Of a stretch of DNA of 64,000 nucleotides, positions 52,508 through 60,253 are shown piece by piece (position 1 is the stretch's first letter; every line of letters begins with the position of its first letter). A program made the position numbers and the translations under genes. Origin of the DNA: Mycobacterium sp. DL99 (lineage in GTDB: Bacteria; Actinomycetota; Actinomycetes; Mycobacteriales; Mycobacteriaceae); the NCBI RefSeq assembly GCF_004762045.1, contig NZ_SJOM01000007.1, positions 1 to 64,000 on the forward strand, in the 5' to 3' direction. The notes beneath the pieces were generated by a model. It ran no database searches. It saw only the letters and a list, made by a program, of their open reading frames with translations, and was not told where the DNA came from.

Positions 52508-52801
52508 ATGCAACCGATGATGCACAACCCGGGTGCCGAAGGTGTTGCGGCACAGGTGATCGCAAACGCGGCCCGCGGTCTGGCCGGCGGCACCACCGCT
52601 ACTGCGGCCGTCACCGCACTGGTTCCGGCCGGCGCTGACGAAGTCTCGGTAATGGCTGCGATGGCCTTCGCCAGCGAGGGAGTCGAGGCTCTTGCCGCGA
52701 ACTCGTTCGCCCAGGAGGAACTCACTCGGGCAGGTGCGGCCTACCAGGAGATCGCGGGTATCTACAACGCGGTCGACGCAGCTCAGGCCACCACGCTCTA
52801 G
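52508..52801 (+). CDS. PE35: ESX-1 PE protein (PE35-like)
   Basis: The 97 aa PE protein consists of the helical PE hairpin only. The N-terminus reads MQPMMHNPGAEGVAAQVIAN, and near the C-terminus YNAVD is the YxxxD type VII signal. It should pair with the PPE protein encoded 41 bp downstream and be escorted by EspG1. The gaggggagcaagcaa sequence upstream provides the ribosome binding site. Confidence 0.92.
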   Translation: MQPMMHNPGAEGVAAQVIANAARGLAGGTTATAAVTALVPAGADEVSVMAAMAFASEGVEALAANSFAQEELTRAGAAYQEIAGIYNAVDAAQATTL

Positions 52802-52842
52802 CCGCCCGTCGGCAAAATCGTCAGAGATAGGGTCGTCCAGCA

Positions 52843-54168
52843 ATGGTCATGGCACCACCGGTTCCGCCGACCTGGTTCGCGCTGCCGCCAGAGGTCAACA
52901 CCGCGCGCTTGATGTTGGGTGCCGGCCCGGCGCCGATGCTCCAGGCGACAGCGGGCTGGGAAGGTCTGGCCATCTTGCTGGAGACCCAGGCCGACGAGCT
53001 GGCCGGGGCGCTGAGCACCCTGACCTCGGTGTGGAGCGGCACGGCAAGTGAACGCGCTGTTTCCGCAACCATGCCGATGATCATGTGGCTGCGGACCATG
53101 GTGCTGCAGGCGCAGAAGCGGGCGTTGCAGGCAAGCGCCCAGGCGAGCTCGTACACGCTGGCTCTGACGACCACTCCGCCAATTCCGGAGATCGAGCAGA
53201 ACCACGTCACGAACGCAGTCCTGAACGCCACCAACTTCCTCGGTATCAACACGATGCCGATCGGGTTGAACGAGATGGACTACTTCGTCCGGATGTGGAA
53301 CCAGGCTGCCGGTGCGATGGAGGCGTATCACGCCGAAACCACCGCCAACCTGCTGTTCGAGCCGTTCGTGCCGATGCAGCCGATCGTGATGCCCGGGATC
53401 GGTGAGACGACCGCGGCAGCGGCGATCGCGTCGACGGCGCCGCGGACGGCCGCCGGTGTCGCCCGCAACATGACGGTCGAAGCGATCAGCGCCGTATCCA
53501 CGTTGTCGTCGATGAAGTTGGCTGTCGGCAATGCCGCCGCGCAGGCCAACCATGCCGAGCAGCGGGCGGTCGGTGCGGCGAGCAAGGGCGAGAACGCCGG
53601 GCAGCAGGAGAAGGACCCGACGGAGAAGAACCCCATGCAGCAGGGCATGCAGATGGCCATGCAGATGGGGCAACAGGGCGCACAGATCGCGGGGCAGATC
53701 CCGCAGATGCTCCAAAGCCCGATGCAGGCGATGACGCAGCCGTTGCAGCAGGTGACGCAGATGGTCAGTCAGTTCGCCGGCATGGGCGGCGGTGACAAGG
53801 GCATGCAGATGGGGCTGATGGGGGCGTCGCCCTTCTCGAACCACCCGCTGGCCGGGGGTACGGGCCCGAGTTCTGGCGCGGGCCTGGTGCGCGCGGCGTC
53901 GCTGCCGGGTGCACTCGGATCTCCGCCGCGTACAGCGCTGTTGTCCAGCATGTTGGGCATCAGCGGGGAGGCCAAGCCGGCCGCGTTTGCCTCGGCCGCG
54001 GGCGCCGCAGGTCCGATGGCGCCGGTGGGTAGCGGCGCCGGTGGCGGCGGCGGGGCACCGGTGCACGCTGCCAAGAACAAGGAAGAGAGCGTCGCCGCCA
54101 AGGACGGATTGATCGCGCCGACAGCACTCACGTACGACCAAACAGAAGACGGGGACGACGACTGGTAG
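52843..54168 (+). CDS. PPE68: ESX-1 PPE protein (PPE68-like)
   Basis: The 441 aa protein has an N-terminal PPE domain (1 to about 175; VPPTWFALPPEVNTARL gives the PPE signature; VWSGTAS supplies the WxG turn). A linker and a Met/Gln-rich helical stretch follow (about 265-315; QQGMQMAMQMGQQGAQIAGQ). A Gly/Ala/Pro-rich tail ends DDDW. It partners PE35; in M. tuberculosis PPE68 also contacts EsxA/EsxB. It is longer than the 368 aa PPE68 of M. tuberculosis, mainly in the tail. ATG 52849 is an alternative start. Confidence 0.92.
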   Translation: MVMAPPVPPTWFALPPEVNTARLMLGAGPAPMLQATAGWEGLAILLETQADELAGALSTLTSVWSGTASERAVSATMPMIMWLRTMVLQAQKRALQASAQASSYTLALTTTPPIPEIEQNHVTNAVLNATNFLGINTMPIGLNEMDYFVRMWNQAAGAMEAYHAETTANLLFEPFVPMQPIVMPGIGETTAAAAIASTAPRTAAGVARNMTVEAISAVSTLSSMKLAVGNAAAQANHAEQRAVGAASKGENAGQQEKDPTEKNPMQQGMQMAMQMGQQGAQIAGQIPQMLQSPMQAMTQPLQQVTQMVSQFAGMGGGDKGMQMGLMGASPFSNHPLAGGTGPSSGAGLVRAASLPGALGSPPRTALLSSMLGISGEAKPAAFASAAGAAGPMAPVGSGAGGGGGAPVHAAKNKEESVAAKDGLIAPTALTYDQTEDGDDDW

Positions 54169-54187
54169 TCGTCCGCCACACAGACTT

Positions 54188-54205
54188 TCCGGCCACCCGG
54201 CCGGA
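54188..54205 (+). promoter_or_regulatory. Hairpin upstream of esxB
   Basis: A 7-bp perfect inverted repeat (TCCGGCC 54188-54194, GGCCGGA 54199-54205) lies in the 90-bp PPE68-esxB gap, 50 bp before esxB. Position and size fit an mRNA-processing or stabilising element for the highly expressed esxBA message, or a weak terminator. A purine-rich ribosome binding site (aataagggg) follows. Confidence 0.45.
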
Positions 54206-54258
54206 GGACTCGCCAATTTTCTCTGGTGAGGACAAAGGAAAAATAAGGGGAATCCAAC

Positions 54259-54561
54259 ATGGCACAGATGAATACAGATGCCGCCGTCCTCGCCAAGGAG
54301 GCTGCTAATTTCGAGCGCATCTCGGGTGAGCTCAAGAGCGTCATCGCTCAGGTCGAGTCGACCGGTGGCACCTTGGCTGCCCAGATGCAGGGTCAGGCCG
54401 GTACGGCTGCTCAGTCGGCGCTGATGCGGTTCCACGAGGCTGCTGACAAGCAGATCCAGGAGCTGAACGAGATCTCGACCAACATCCACACCTCGGGTAC
54501 CCAGTACTCCAGCACCGATGACGATCAGGCCGGCAACCTGGCCTCGTCGATGCAAATCTGA
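54259..54561 (+). CDS. esxB: ESX-1 secreted protein EsxB (CFP-10)
   Basis: The 100 aa helical-hairpin protein forms a 1:1 dimer with EsxA and carries the export signal for the pair. The sequence [20 protein letters not shown] and the tail with YSSTD (YxxxD signal) identify it. The last residues LASSMQI correspond to the EccCb1-binding end. At the turn, where most WXG100 proteins have WxG, this protein reads MQG (43-45), so the Trp is replaced by Met. It precedes esxA by 31 bp. Confidence 0.95.
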   Translation: MAQMNTDAAVLAKEAANFERISGELKSVIAQVESTGGTLAAQMQGQAGTAAQSALMRFHEAADKQIQELNEISTNIHTSGTQYSSTDDDQAGNLASSMQI

Positions 54562-54592
54562 CCTAGCTGACCACAAGAAAAGGAAACAAGAC

Positions 54593-54880
54593 ATGACAGA
54601 ACAGGTTTGGAACTTCGCAGGCATCGAAGGCGGAGCCAGTGAGATCCAGGGCGCCGTCGGCACCACCGCCGGCCTGCTGGACGAGGGCAAGGGTTCGCTG
54701 GCTTCGCTCGCCTCGGCGTGGGGCGGCTCGGGTTCGGAGGCCTACCAGGCCGTTCAGACCCGTTGGGACAGCACCTCCAACGAGCTGAACCAGGCGCTGC
54801 AGAACCTCGCGCAGACCATCAGCGAAGCGGGGCAGACCATGGCCCAGACCGAGGCCGGCGTCTCGGGGATGTTTGCCTAG
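54593..54880 (+). CDS. esxA: ESX-1 secreted protein EsxA (ESAT-6)
   Basis: The 95 aa WXG100 protein reads [17 protein letters not shown] at the start and [15 protein letters not shown] around the W43-G-G turn, and it ends GVSGMFA. It is the EsxB partner and membrane-active effector of ESX-1. The ATG at 54593 has aaaaggaaac upstream. The frame open from 54518 is a read-through of non-coding codons. A strong hairpin follows the gene. Confidence 0.97.
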   Translation: MTEQVWNFAGIEGGASEIQGAVGTTAGLLDEGKGSLASLASAWGGSGSEAYQAVQTRWDSTSNELNQALQNLAQTISEAGQTMAQTEAGVSGMFA

Positions 54881-54905
54881 TACTACGCGGCAACAAGCAT
54901 GCTTT

Positions 54906-54953
54906 GGTGGGCGGGTGTTCGGACTATCTGATGATGGCCCGAACCCGCCCACC
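54906..54953 (+). terminator. Hairpin terminator after esxA
   Basis: A long stem forms between 54906-54915 plus 54918-54922 (GGTGGGCGGG..TTCGG) and 54939-54953, with a 2-nt bulge. It lies 25 bp after the esxA stop. It should separate the abundant esxBA message from espI. Confidence 0.75.
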
Positions 54954-55009
54954 AATTGTGCTTGGGTGTAAAGATCTAACCATCTGTTTTGACTATCTGA
55001 GGGGTCCCC

Positions 55010-56437
55010 ATGTCGGCCGACTATGACCGGCTCTTTCACTCGTCGGAACCGGGTAAACCGGTCGACGACGCCACCGCAATCGTGGACAGAGATGCCATTC
55101 TGAAGGCCGCCGCGGCCGCGCCGCCACCGCCGGTCCCGGTCGGGGAAACCAGTTCCACGGACCTTCCCGTGGCCCCCACGGCGGCAACCCAAACTCAGGC
55201 CGCCGCGCAGCCGCGGCATGCGGAGACCACTCCGCAGATGCCTGCGCCGATGCCGCCGCCGCCGGCGAGCGCGCCGCAGTGGCCGCAGAACTCGATGCTG
55301 CGGGCCCCGCAGCAGCAGCAGTTCGGCCAGGGCGCACGGCACGAGCAGGCCCGCGCCATGCCCGGTCCGGCCCCGCGCGTCGCGCCCGGCCCGGCGCCGT
55401 CGCAGTTCGCCGATCTCGATCCCGAGGTCAGTGGCCAGTGGCGAGCGGGGCAGGCCATCCCGACCCCAGCCGCGCCCGGCCCCACCTCGGCCGCCACGAT
55501 GGGCAACCACCGCGCGATCGACGCGTTGTCGCACGTCGGGGTCAAGACCGGGGTGAAGGCTCCGTCCCAGCGCGGATGGCGGCACTGGCTGTATCTCACG
55601 ACGCGGATCAACCTCGGCCTGTCGCCCGATGAGATCTATGAACTTGAATTGCACGGCCGAATTCGGCGCAATGCCCGTGACTCGTACCAGATCGGTGTGT
55701 TCGGTCTGAAGGGCGGCGTCGGCAAGACCGCAGTTACGGTTGCACTCGGGTCGGCGATGGCCAAGGTCCGCGGTGACCGCATCCTGGCGATCGACGCCGA
55801 CCCCGACGGCGGCAATCTGGCCGACCGTGCCGGACGGCAGTCCGCGGCGACGATCAACGATCTGCTGGCCGACCAGGAACTGTCGCGTTACAACGACATT
55901 CGCGCCTACACGAGCATGAACGGGTCCAACCTCGAAGTGCTGTCCTCCGAGGACTACAGCGGCGCGCAGCGCGAGTTCAACGACGACGACTGGAAGGGCG
56001 CCACCTCCGTGGTGTCGCGCTACTACAACTTGGTTCTCGCCGACTGCGGCGCCGGCCTGTTCCAGAAGGCCTCCCGCGGTGTGTTGTCCACCGTGTCGGG
56101 CATGGTCATCGTGGCCAGCGCCTCGATCGACGGGGCCCGGCAGGCCGCCATCACGATGGACTGGCTGCGCCAGAACGGATATCAGGATCTGCTCGGCCGG
56201 TCCTGCGTCGTCATCAACCACGTCACGCCGGGTAAGCCCAACGTCGACATCGAGGATCTGGTGCAGCAGTTCGAGCGCCACGTACCCCCGGGTCGTGTCA
56301 TCGTGCTGCCGTACGACAAGCACATCGCCGCGGGCACCGAGATTCAACTCGAGTTGCTCAGTGACACTTACCAGCGCCGTATCACCGAGCTGGCCGCTGC
56401 CCTGTCCGACGATTTCGACAGGCTTGAACGCCGTTGA
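55010..56437 (+). CDS. espI: ESX-1 ATPase EspI
   Basis: EspI is a MinD/ParA-like protein that represses ESX-1 secretion when ATP is low in M. tuberculosis. The 475 aa protein has a Pro/Ala/Gln-rich N-terminal half (to about 175), the family segment HWLYLTTRINLGLSPDEIYE and a P-loop domain. The domain contains KGGVGKTAVT (about 233-242), ILAIDADPDGGNLADR and VLADCGAGLF. The Lys-Gly-Gly-x-Gly-Lys-Thr loop is of the deviant Walker A type. Its stop overlaps the eccD1 TTG start. Confidence 0.93.
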   Translation: MSADYDRLFHSSEPGKPVDDATAIVDRDAILKAAAAAPPPPVPVGETSSTDLPVAPTAATQTQAAAQPRHAETTPQMPAPMPPPPASAPQWPQNSMLRAPQQQQFGQGARHEQARAMPGPAPRVAPGPAPSQFADLDPEVSGQWRAGQAIPTPAAPGPTSAATMGNHRAIDALSHVGVKTGVKAPSQRGWRHWLYLTTRINLGLSPDEIYELELHGRIRRNARDSYQIGVFGLKGGVGKTAVTVALGSAMAKVRGDRILAIDADPDGGNLADRAGRQSAATINDLLADQELSRYNDIRAYTSMNGSNLEVLSSEDYSGAQREFNDDDWKGATSVVSRYYNLVLADCGAGLFQKASRGVLSTVSGMVIVASASIDGARQAAITMDWLRQNGYQDLLGRSCVVINHVTPGKPNVDIEDLVQQFERHVPPGRVIVLPYDKHIAAGTEIQLELLSDTYQRRITELAAALSDDFDRLERR

Positions 56438-57966
56438 CCGCGACAGCAGCAACCGCTGATACATCGAGCTCGACGCCGAACAAGCCGTCCACCACCAGGG
56501 TCACGATCCTCACCGGTAAACGGATGACGGATCTGGTGCTGCCGGCCGCCGCGCCCATCGAGACCTATATCGACGAAACCGTCAGTGTGCTGGGCGATTT
56601 GCTCGAGGATACGCCGAAGGACACCCTCGCGGGTTTCGACTTCTCCGAGCAGGGCATGTGGGCGTTCGCCCGCCCGGGCGCGCCGCCGTTGAAGGCCGAC
56701 GAATCTCTGGATGATGCCGGAGTGGTCGACGGATCATTGCTGACGCTCGTTTCGGTCAGCCGTACCGAGCGGTATCGCCCGCTGGTCGAGGACGTGATCG
56801 ACGCGATCGCCGTGCTCGACGAATCACCGGTGTTCGACCGCACCGCATTGAATCGCTTTGTCGGCGTGGCGATCCCGGTGGTGGCCGCGGCAATCACCGC
56901 GATGTCGTTGGTGTCCTCGAGTGGCGCCGGCCAGGGCTGGTGGTGGGCGGTGGCGCTGGGGTTGTTCGGCCTGGGCCTGCTCGGCGGCAGCTTCGCTGCC
57001 CAGAGCCGTTACGAGAACCTGGATCTGGCCGAGAGCCTGCTACTGGCCGCTACGATCGTGTTGGGCGGTGCCGCAGCGCTGGCCGTGCCGTTGCCCTATG
57101 ACGCGGATTCCCTTGGTGCGCCACAACTCGCCGGTGCAGGCGCGGTGGTGCTTTTGGTGACGTTGGCAACCCGCGGTGGGCCGCGCCGTCGCGCCGATGC
57201 GGCTTCATTCGTCGCGATCTTGGCGATTGCGATCACCGGCGCGGCGATCACGGTCGGGTACGGCGGAGCCAGCTGGGTGCCGGCCGGTGCCATCGCGTTC
57301 GGATTGATCGTGGTGACCAATGCCGCCAAACTCACTGTCGCCGTTGCCCGTATCGCCCTGCCACCGATTCCGGCGCCCGGTGAGTCGGTGTCCAACGACG
57401 AGCTGCTCGACCCGGTCGTCACGCCGGACGAGGTCGACGACGCTTCACCCACGTGGAAGGCGATCATCGCTTCGGTGCCGGAATCGGCTGCACGGCTGCA
57501 AGAGCGCAGCCAGCTGACCAGTCAACTGTTGATCGGATTCCTCTCGGCCGGCGCGCTGGTGCTGTCGGTGGGTGCCATTGCGGTTGTGGTGCAGGGGCAT
57601 TTCTTCGTGCACAGCATGATCGTGGCCTTACTGGTGGCCGTGATCTGTGGCTTCCGATCGCGGCTTTATGCCGAGCGGTGGTGCTCCTGGGCACTGCTCG
57701 CGGCGGCGATCGCGGTGCCGACCGGCGTGATGGTGCGCCTGTGCCTGTGGAATCCGGGTAGCGCCTGGTTGGTGCTGGCGATCTACACCGCGGTGGGTCT
57801 GGTCGCGGTGATCGCGGTGGGGGCCACCGACGGCGTGCGCCGGGTGTCACCGGTGACCAAGCGGATTCTGGAGCTGACCGATGGAGCCGCCATCGCCGCG
57901 GTGATTCCACTGCTGCTGTGGATCGCCGGCGTGTACGACCTGCTGCGAAACCTGCGGTTGCACTGA
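56434..57966 (+). CDS. eccD1: ESX-1 membrane channel component EccD1
   Basis: EccD1 forms the multi-pass core of the type VII pore. The 510 aa protein has a cytosolic ubiquitin-like domain (about 20-110; RVTILTGKRMTDLVLPAAAP) followed by about eleven membrane segments from residue 148 to the end. SRTERYRPLVEDVIDAIAVL and TNAAKLTVAVARIALPPIPA are highly conserved family stretches. The likely start is TTG 56434, overlapping espI. Confidence 0.95.
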   Translation: MTATAATADTSSSTPNKPSTTRVTILTGKRMTDLVLPAAAPIETYIDETVSVLGDLLEDTPKDTLAGFDFSEQGMWAFARPGAPPLKADESLDDAGVVDGSLLTLVSVSRTERYRPLVEDVIDAIAVLDESPVFDRTALNRFVGVAIPVVAAAITAMSLVSSSGAGQGWWWAVALGLFGLGLLGGSFAAQSRYENLDLAESLLLAATIVLGGAAALAVPLPYDADSLGAPQLAGAGAVVLLVTLATRGGPRRRADAASFVAILAIAITGAAITVGYGGASWVPAGAIAFGLIVVTNAAKLTVAVARIALPPIPAPGESVSNDELLDPVVTPDEVDDASPTWKAIIASVPESAARLQERSQLTSQLLIGFLSAGALVLSVGAIAVVVQGHFFVHSMIVALLVAVICGFRSRLYAERWCSWALLAAAIAVPTGVMVRLCLWNPGSAWLVLAIYTAVGLVAVIAVGATDGVRRVSPVTKRILELTDGAAIAAVIPLLLWIAGVYDLLRNLRLH

Positions 57967-58065
57967 GGTTTAGGGGCCGACGGGCTTTAGCAGCCGACGC
58001 CACCACCTACCAGAGCGGATCTCGGTTCGGTTGGCGCCGGCAGCGGTACCGTCGGGCCATGATGA

Positions 58066-58455
58066 CCCGTCGCCGGCGGCTCAGCAATTACGCAATTACA
58101 CGACGGAATTCAGAGTTCGCCTCAGGGCGAGGCCATTCTGGAGGCTGCGGCCACTGACAATGGCCAACTGGGTAAGCCCGCTCAATTTGTGGTGCAGACC
58201 GTCAATGCGTCGAACGGCTGGGCGTTCTTGTGTGCCTAGTTCAAGGACCCCGACGGGAGCCCGTTCGACCAGGCCGGAACTCCGATGGCCGACGTGGCGG
58301 CAAACGGTGGCGCCTCGAAACGCTGTGAAGGACTGTTCCGGTCAAATCAAAGCGGCGGTTGGGATTTGGTGACCAGCGCGGTGGGGCCTACCGCGCCGGA
58401 GCGGGCCGAGTGGGCCCAGGAATACCCTGCACCGGCGGAGCTGTTCGTCAGCTGA
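58066..58455 (+). pseudogene. Broken small conserved-protein gene with in-frame stop
   Basis: One frame encodes EAILEAAATDNGQLGKPAQF, VVQTVNASNGWAFLCA, then a TAG at 58237-58239. It continues in the same frame FKDPDGSPFDQAGTPMADVA and SGGWDLVTSAVGPTAPERA to a TGA at 58453. This resembles a family of small exported proteins with the pattern LGQPVxFVVxTLRV..WAF...P.G.P. There is no start codon in frame: a TGA closes the frame at 58060. So the gene is truncated at the 5' end and interrupted. It lies between eccD1 and the lipoprotein gene; the rest of 57967-58613 shows nothing. Confidence 0.6.
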
Positions 58456-58613
58456 GGTTGATTGGCGCGAATTCGGTGACGTAACGGGCGTTTTCGGGGC
58501 AGCCGTTGTCCTGAATTTCCGCGCTTGCGTTGTGTGATCTCGGGTTAGGCTGCTGGCCAATAGGTCCCGCGGCGGTGCGGAACCGGCGAATGACTCCGGG
58601 GGAGCGAATCAGA

Positions 58614-58955
58614 ATGAAAATGACGTCAAACATGCGCGTGGGTATTGCTGCAGCATTCGTGGTCGCGGCAGGTGTACTCGGAGCATGTTCGGCTCACATC
58701 GAAGCTGGCACTAGCGCGGGGATCGGCAAAGAGCAGTTGGCAAAGACGGTCAAGGAGAAGTTGGAAGCCCAGGTCGGGGAGAAGGCGGATTCGGTGGTGT
58801 GCGATGGCACCCTGCCGGCCAAGGTCGACGCCACTCAGAAATGCGTGCTGACCGCTGGCGGCAGCACGAAGTATGGGGTGACGGTCACCGCCACCTCGGT
58901 TGACGGGGAAAACGTCAAGTTCGATGTCAAGGTTGACGACAAGCCGATGGGGTAG
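58614..58955 (+). CDS. DUF4333 lipoprotein
   Basis: The 113 aa precursor has a signal sequence ending in the lipobox LGAC (GIAAAFVVAAGVLGACSAH). A mature domain of DUF4333 type follows, with two further cysteines (VVCDGTLPAKVDATQKCVLT) likely to form a disulphide. It is predicted to be membrane-anchored by lipid on the outer face. ATG 58614 has gaatcag upstream and fits the signal peptide. Its function is unknown, and it is not one of the standard ESX-1 genes. Confidence 0.88.
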   Translation: MKMTSNMRVGIAAAFVVAAGVLGACSAHIEAGTSAGIGKEQLAKTVKEKLEAQVGEKADSVVCDGTLPAKVDATQKCVLTAGGSTKYGVTVTATSVDGENVKFDVKVDDKPMG

Positions 58956-59188
58956 CGGGATCGCGCGCAGTAGCGATCGTGAACCCGAACTGGACGTTGT
59001 CGTGGTTTCGTCTCTGAAGTTTGTGGCACGGGCTGATGGTGTGAACACCGATGCGGTGCAGATTTCGGGTCGCCGGGCGAGCATCGCGACCTCTGGCCGC
59101 AGAGGCGGGCGACCCAGATTTTGCGTATTCGGGGTACTCGCACCTCAGGTAGTCTTTTGCTGAGCTATTTGGTGGAGGGGACCACATT

Positions 59189-59422
59189 ATGGGCGTGTCT
59201 GGGCTGGTGAGCCGGGGTTCGCGCGCTGCGGGGGAGTTTGGCGAGTTGATCGGCCGAGGGTCGTCACCAGGACACCGCAAGATCAGCGCTGAGCCCCGCT
59301 CGATTTCAAAGCGTGACGTGCACGCCGCCTCGTTGTCGGTGGTAGCGGTCGCTGGCCGTGATGAGAATGCCGGCCTGCTGTCGGATGCGGTTGGTGTACC
59401 GGGCGATTGGGGATGCCGATGA
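59189..59422 (+). CDS. Small hypothetical protein translationally coupled to espJ
   Basis: The 77 aa frame (GVSGLVSRGSRAAGEFGELI) has a good ribosome binding site (ggtggagggg) 8 bp before ATG 59189. Its TGA overlaps the espJ ATG (ATGA), which supports real translation. No domain, signal peptide or membrane segment is recognisable. A decayed N-terminus of a larger Esp-type protein or a leader peptide are alternatives. Confidence 0.45.
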   Translation: MGVSGLVSRGSRAAGEFGELIGRGSSPGHRKISAEPRSISKRDVHAASLSVVAVAGRDENAGLLSDAVGVPGDWGCR

Positions 59423-60222
59423 GTGGATTGAAGGTCAATCCGACTGAGGTGCGGACGCAGGGCGCATCGATGGAATCCAGTGCTGGCGCGATTCCCGCGC
59501 CGCCGGACCGATTTACCGCACAGGGCACGGATCCGATGTCCGAAGCGTTGGCAACCCGGACGCAGCAGGTCGAGGCGCCGTTCATCGATGGTGTCGGCCG
59601 AACCAAGGCTGACGCGCAGGCCACGGCCCGGAATATTCAGACTGCCGCCGACAAATATGAGCAGACCGATCAGCAGATCGCCGAGCAGGTACAGGCGACG
59701 GGGCTGGGCGGTGCTGCGGGCACAGCCAGCGGATCCGGTGCCGGTGGTGGCGCAGAGGGATTGCAGCAGCTGCAGCAGATGATGCAGATGCCGATGCAGA
59801 TGGCACAGATGACCGCCCAAGTTCCGATGCAGATGGCTCAGATGGCCGGCCAGATACCGCAGGCAGTCATGCAGGGTGTGCAGCAGATCGGCCAGATGAC
59901 CGGCGGAATGGGCCAAGGCGCCGACGCCGCGGCGGGCAAGCCTGGCGGCGGGTCGACGGAGGCCGACAAGGCAACCGAGCGTGAAGAACGCGAAGAAAAG
60001 GAAGCGCGCGACAAAGACGAGGCCGAGCGCCAGAAACGCGAAGAAGAAGCTGAACGCGACGACGGCGCCGCAGCTTCCGGGCCCTCCGAACACGCGCCCG
60101 TGTCTTCGCCGCCCGCGGCGCAACCCGCCCCTGTACCCGGTACGCCGACGCCGGACGCTGCGTCACCGCCAGTCGCGGCCGGACCGCGACGAGCACCCTC
60201 TGATCCTGCGATTGTGTTGTGA
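59419..60222 (+). CDS. espJ: ESX-1 secretion-associated protein EspJ-like
   Basis: The 267 aa protein starts SGLKVNPTEVRTQGASMESS and has a helical-hairpin N-terminal domain (1 to about 95, with YEQTD as YxxxD-type signal). A Gly-rich linker is followed by a Met/Gln-rich helix (about 113-170; QQMMQMPMQMAQMTAQVPMQ). A strongly charged Glu/Lys/Arg helix (about 185-215) and a Pro/Ala tail complete it. Position after eccD1 and before espK matches EspJ (Rv3878). ATG 59413 in the same frame is an alternative start. Confidence 0.75.
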   Translation: MSGLKVNPTEVRTQGASMESSAGAIPAPPDRFTAQGTDPMSEALATRTQQVEAPFIDGVGRTKADAQATARNIQTAADKYEQTDQQIAEQVQATGLGGAAGTASGSGAGGGAEGLQQLQQMMQMPMQMAQMTAQVPMQMAQMAGQIPQAVMQGVQQIGQMTGGMGQGADAAAGKPGGGSTEADKATEREEREEKEARDKDEAERQKREEEAERDDGAAASGPSEHAPVSSPPAAQPAPVPGTPTPDAASPPVAAGPRRAPSDPAIVL

Positions 60223-60253
60223 CCGTATCCGTGACTGAGTCAAAGGTGTGCCA

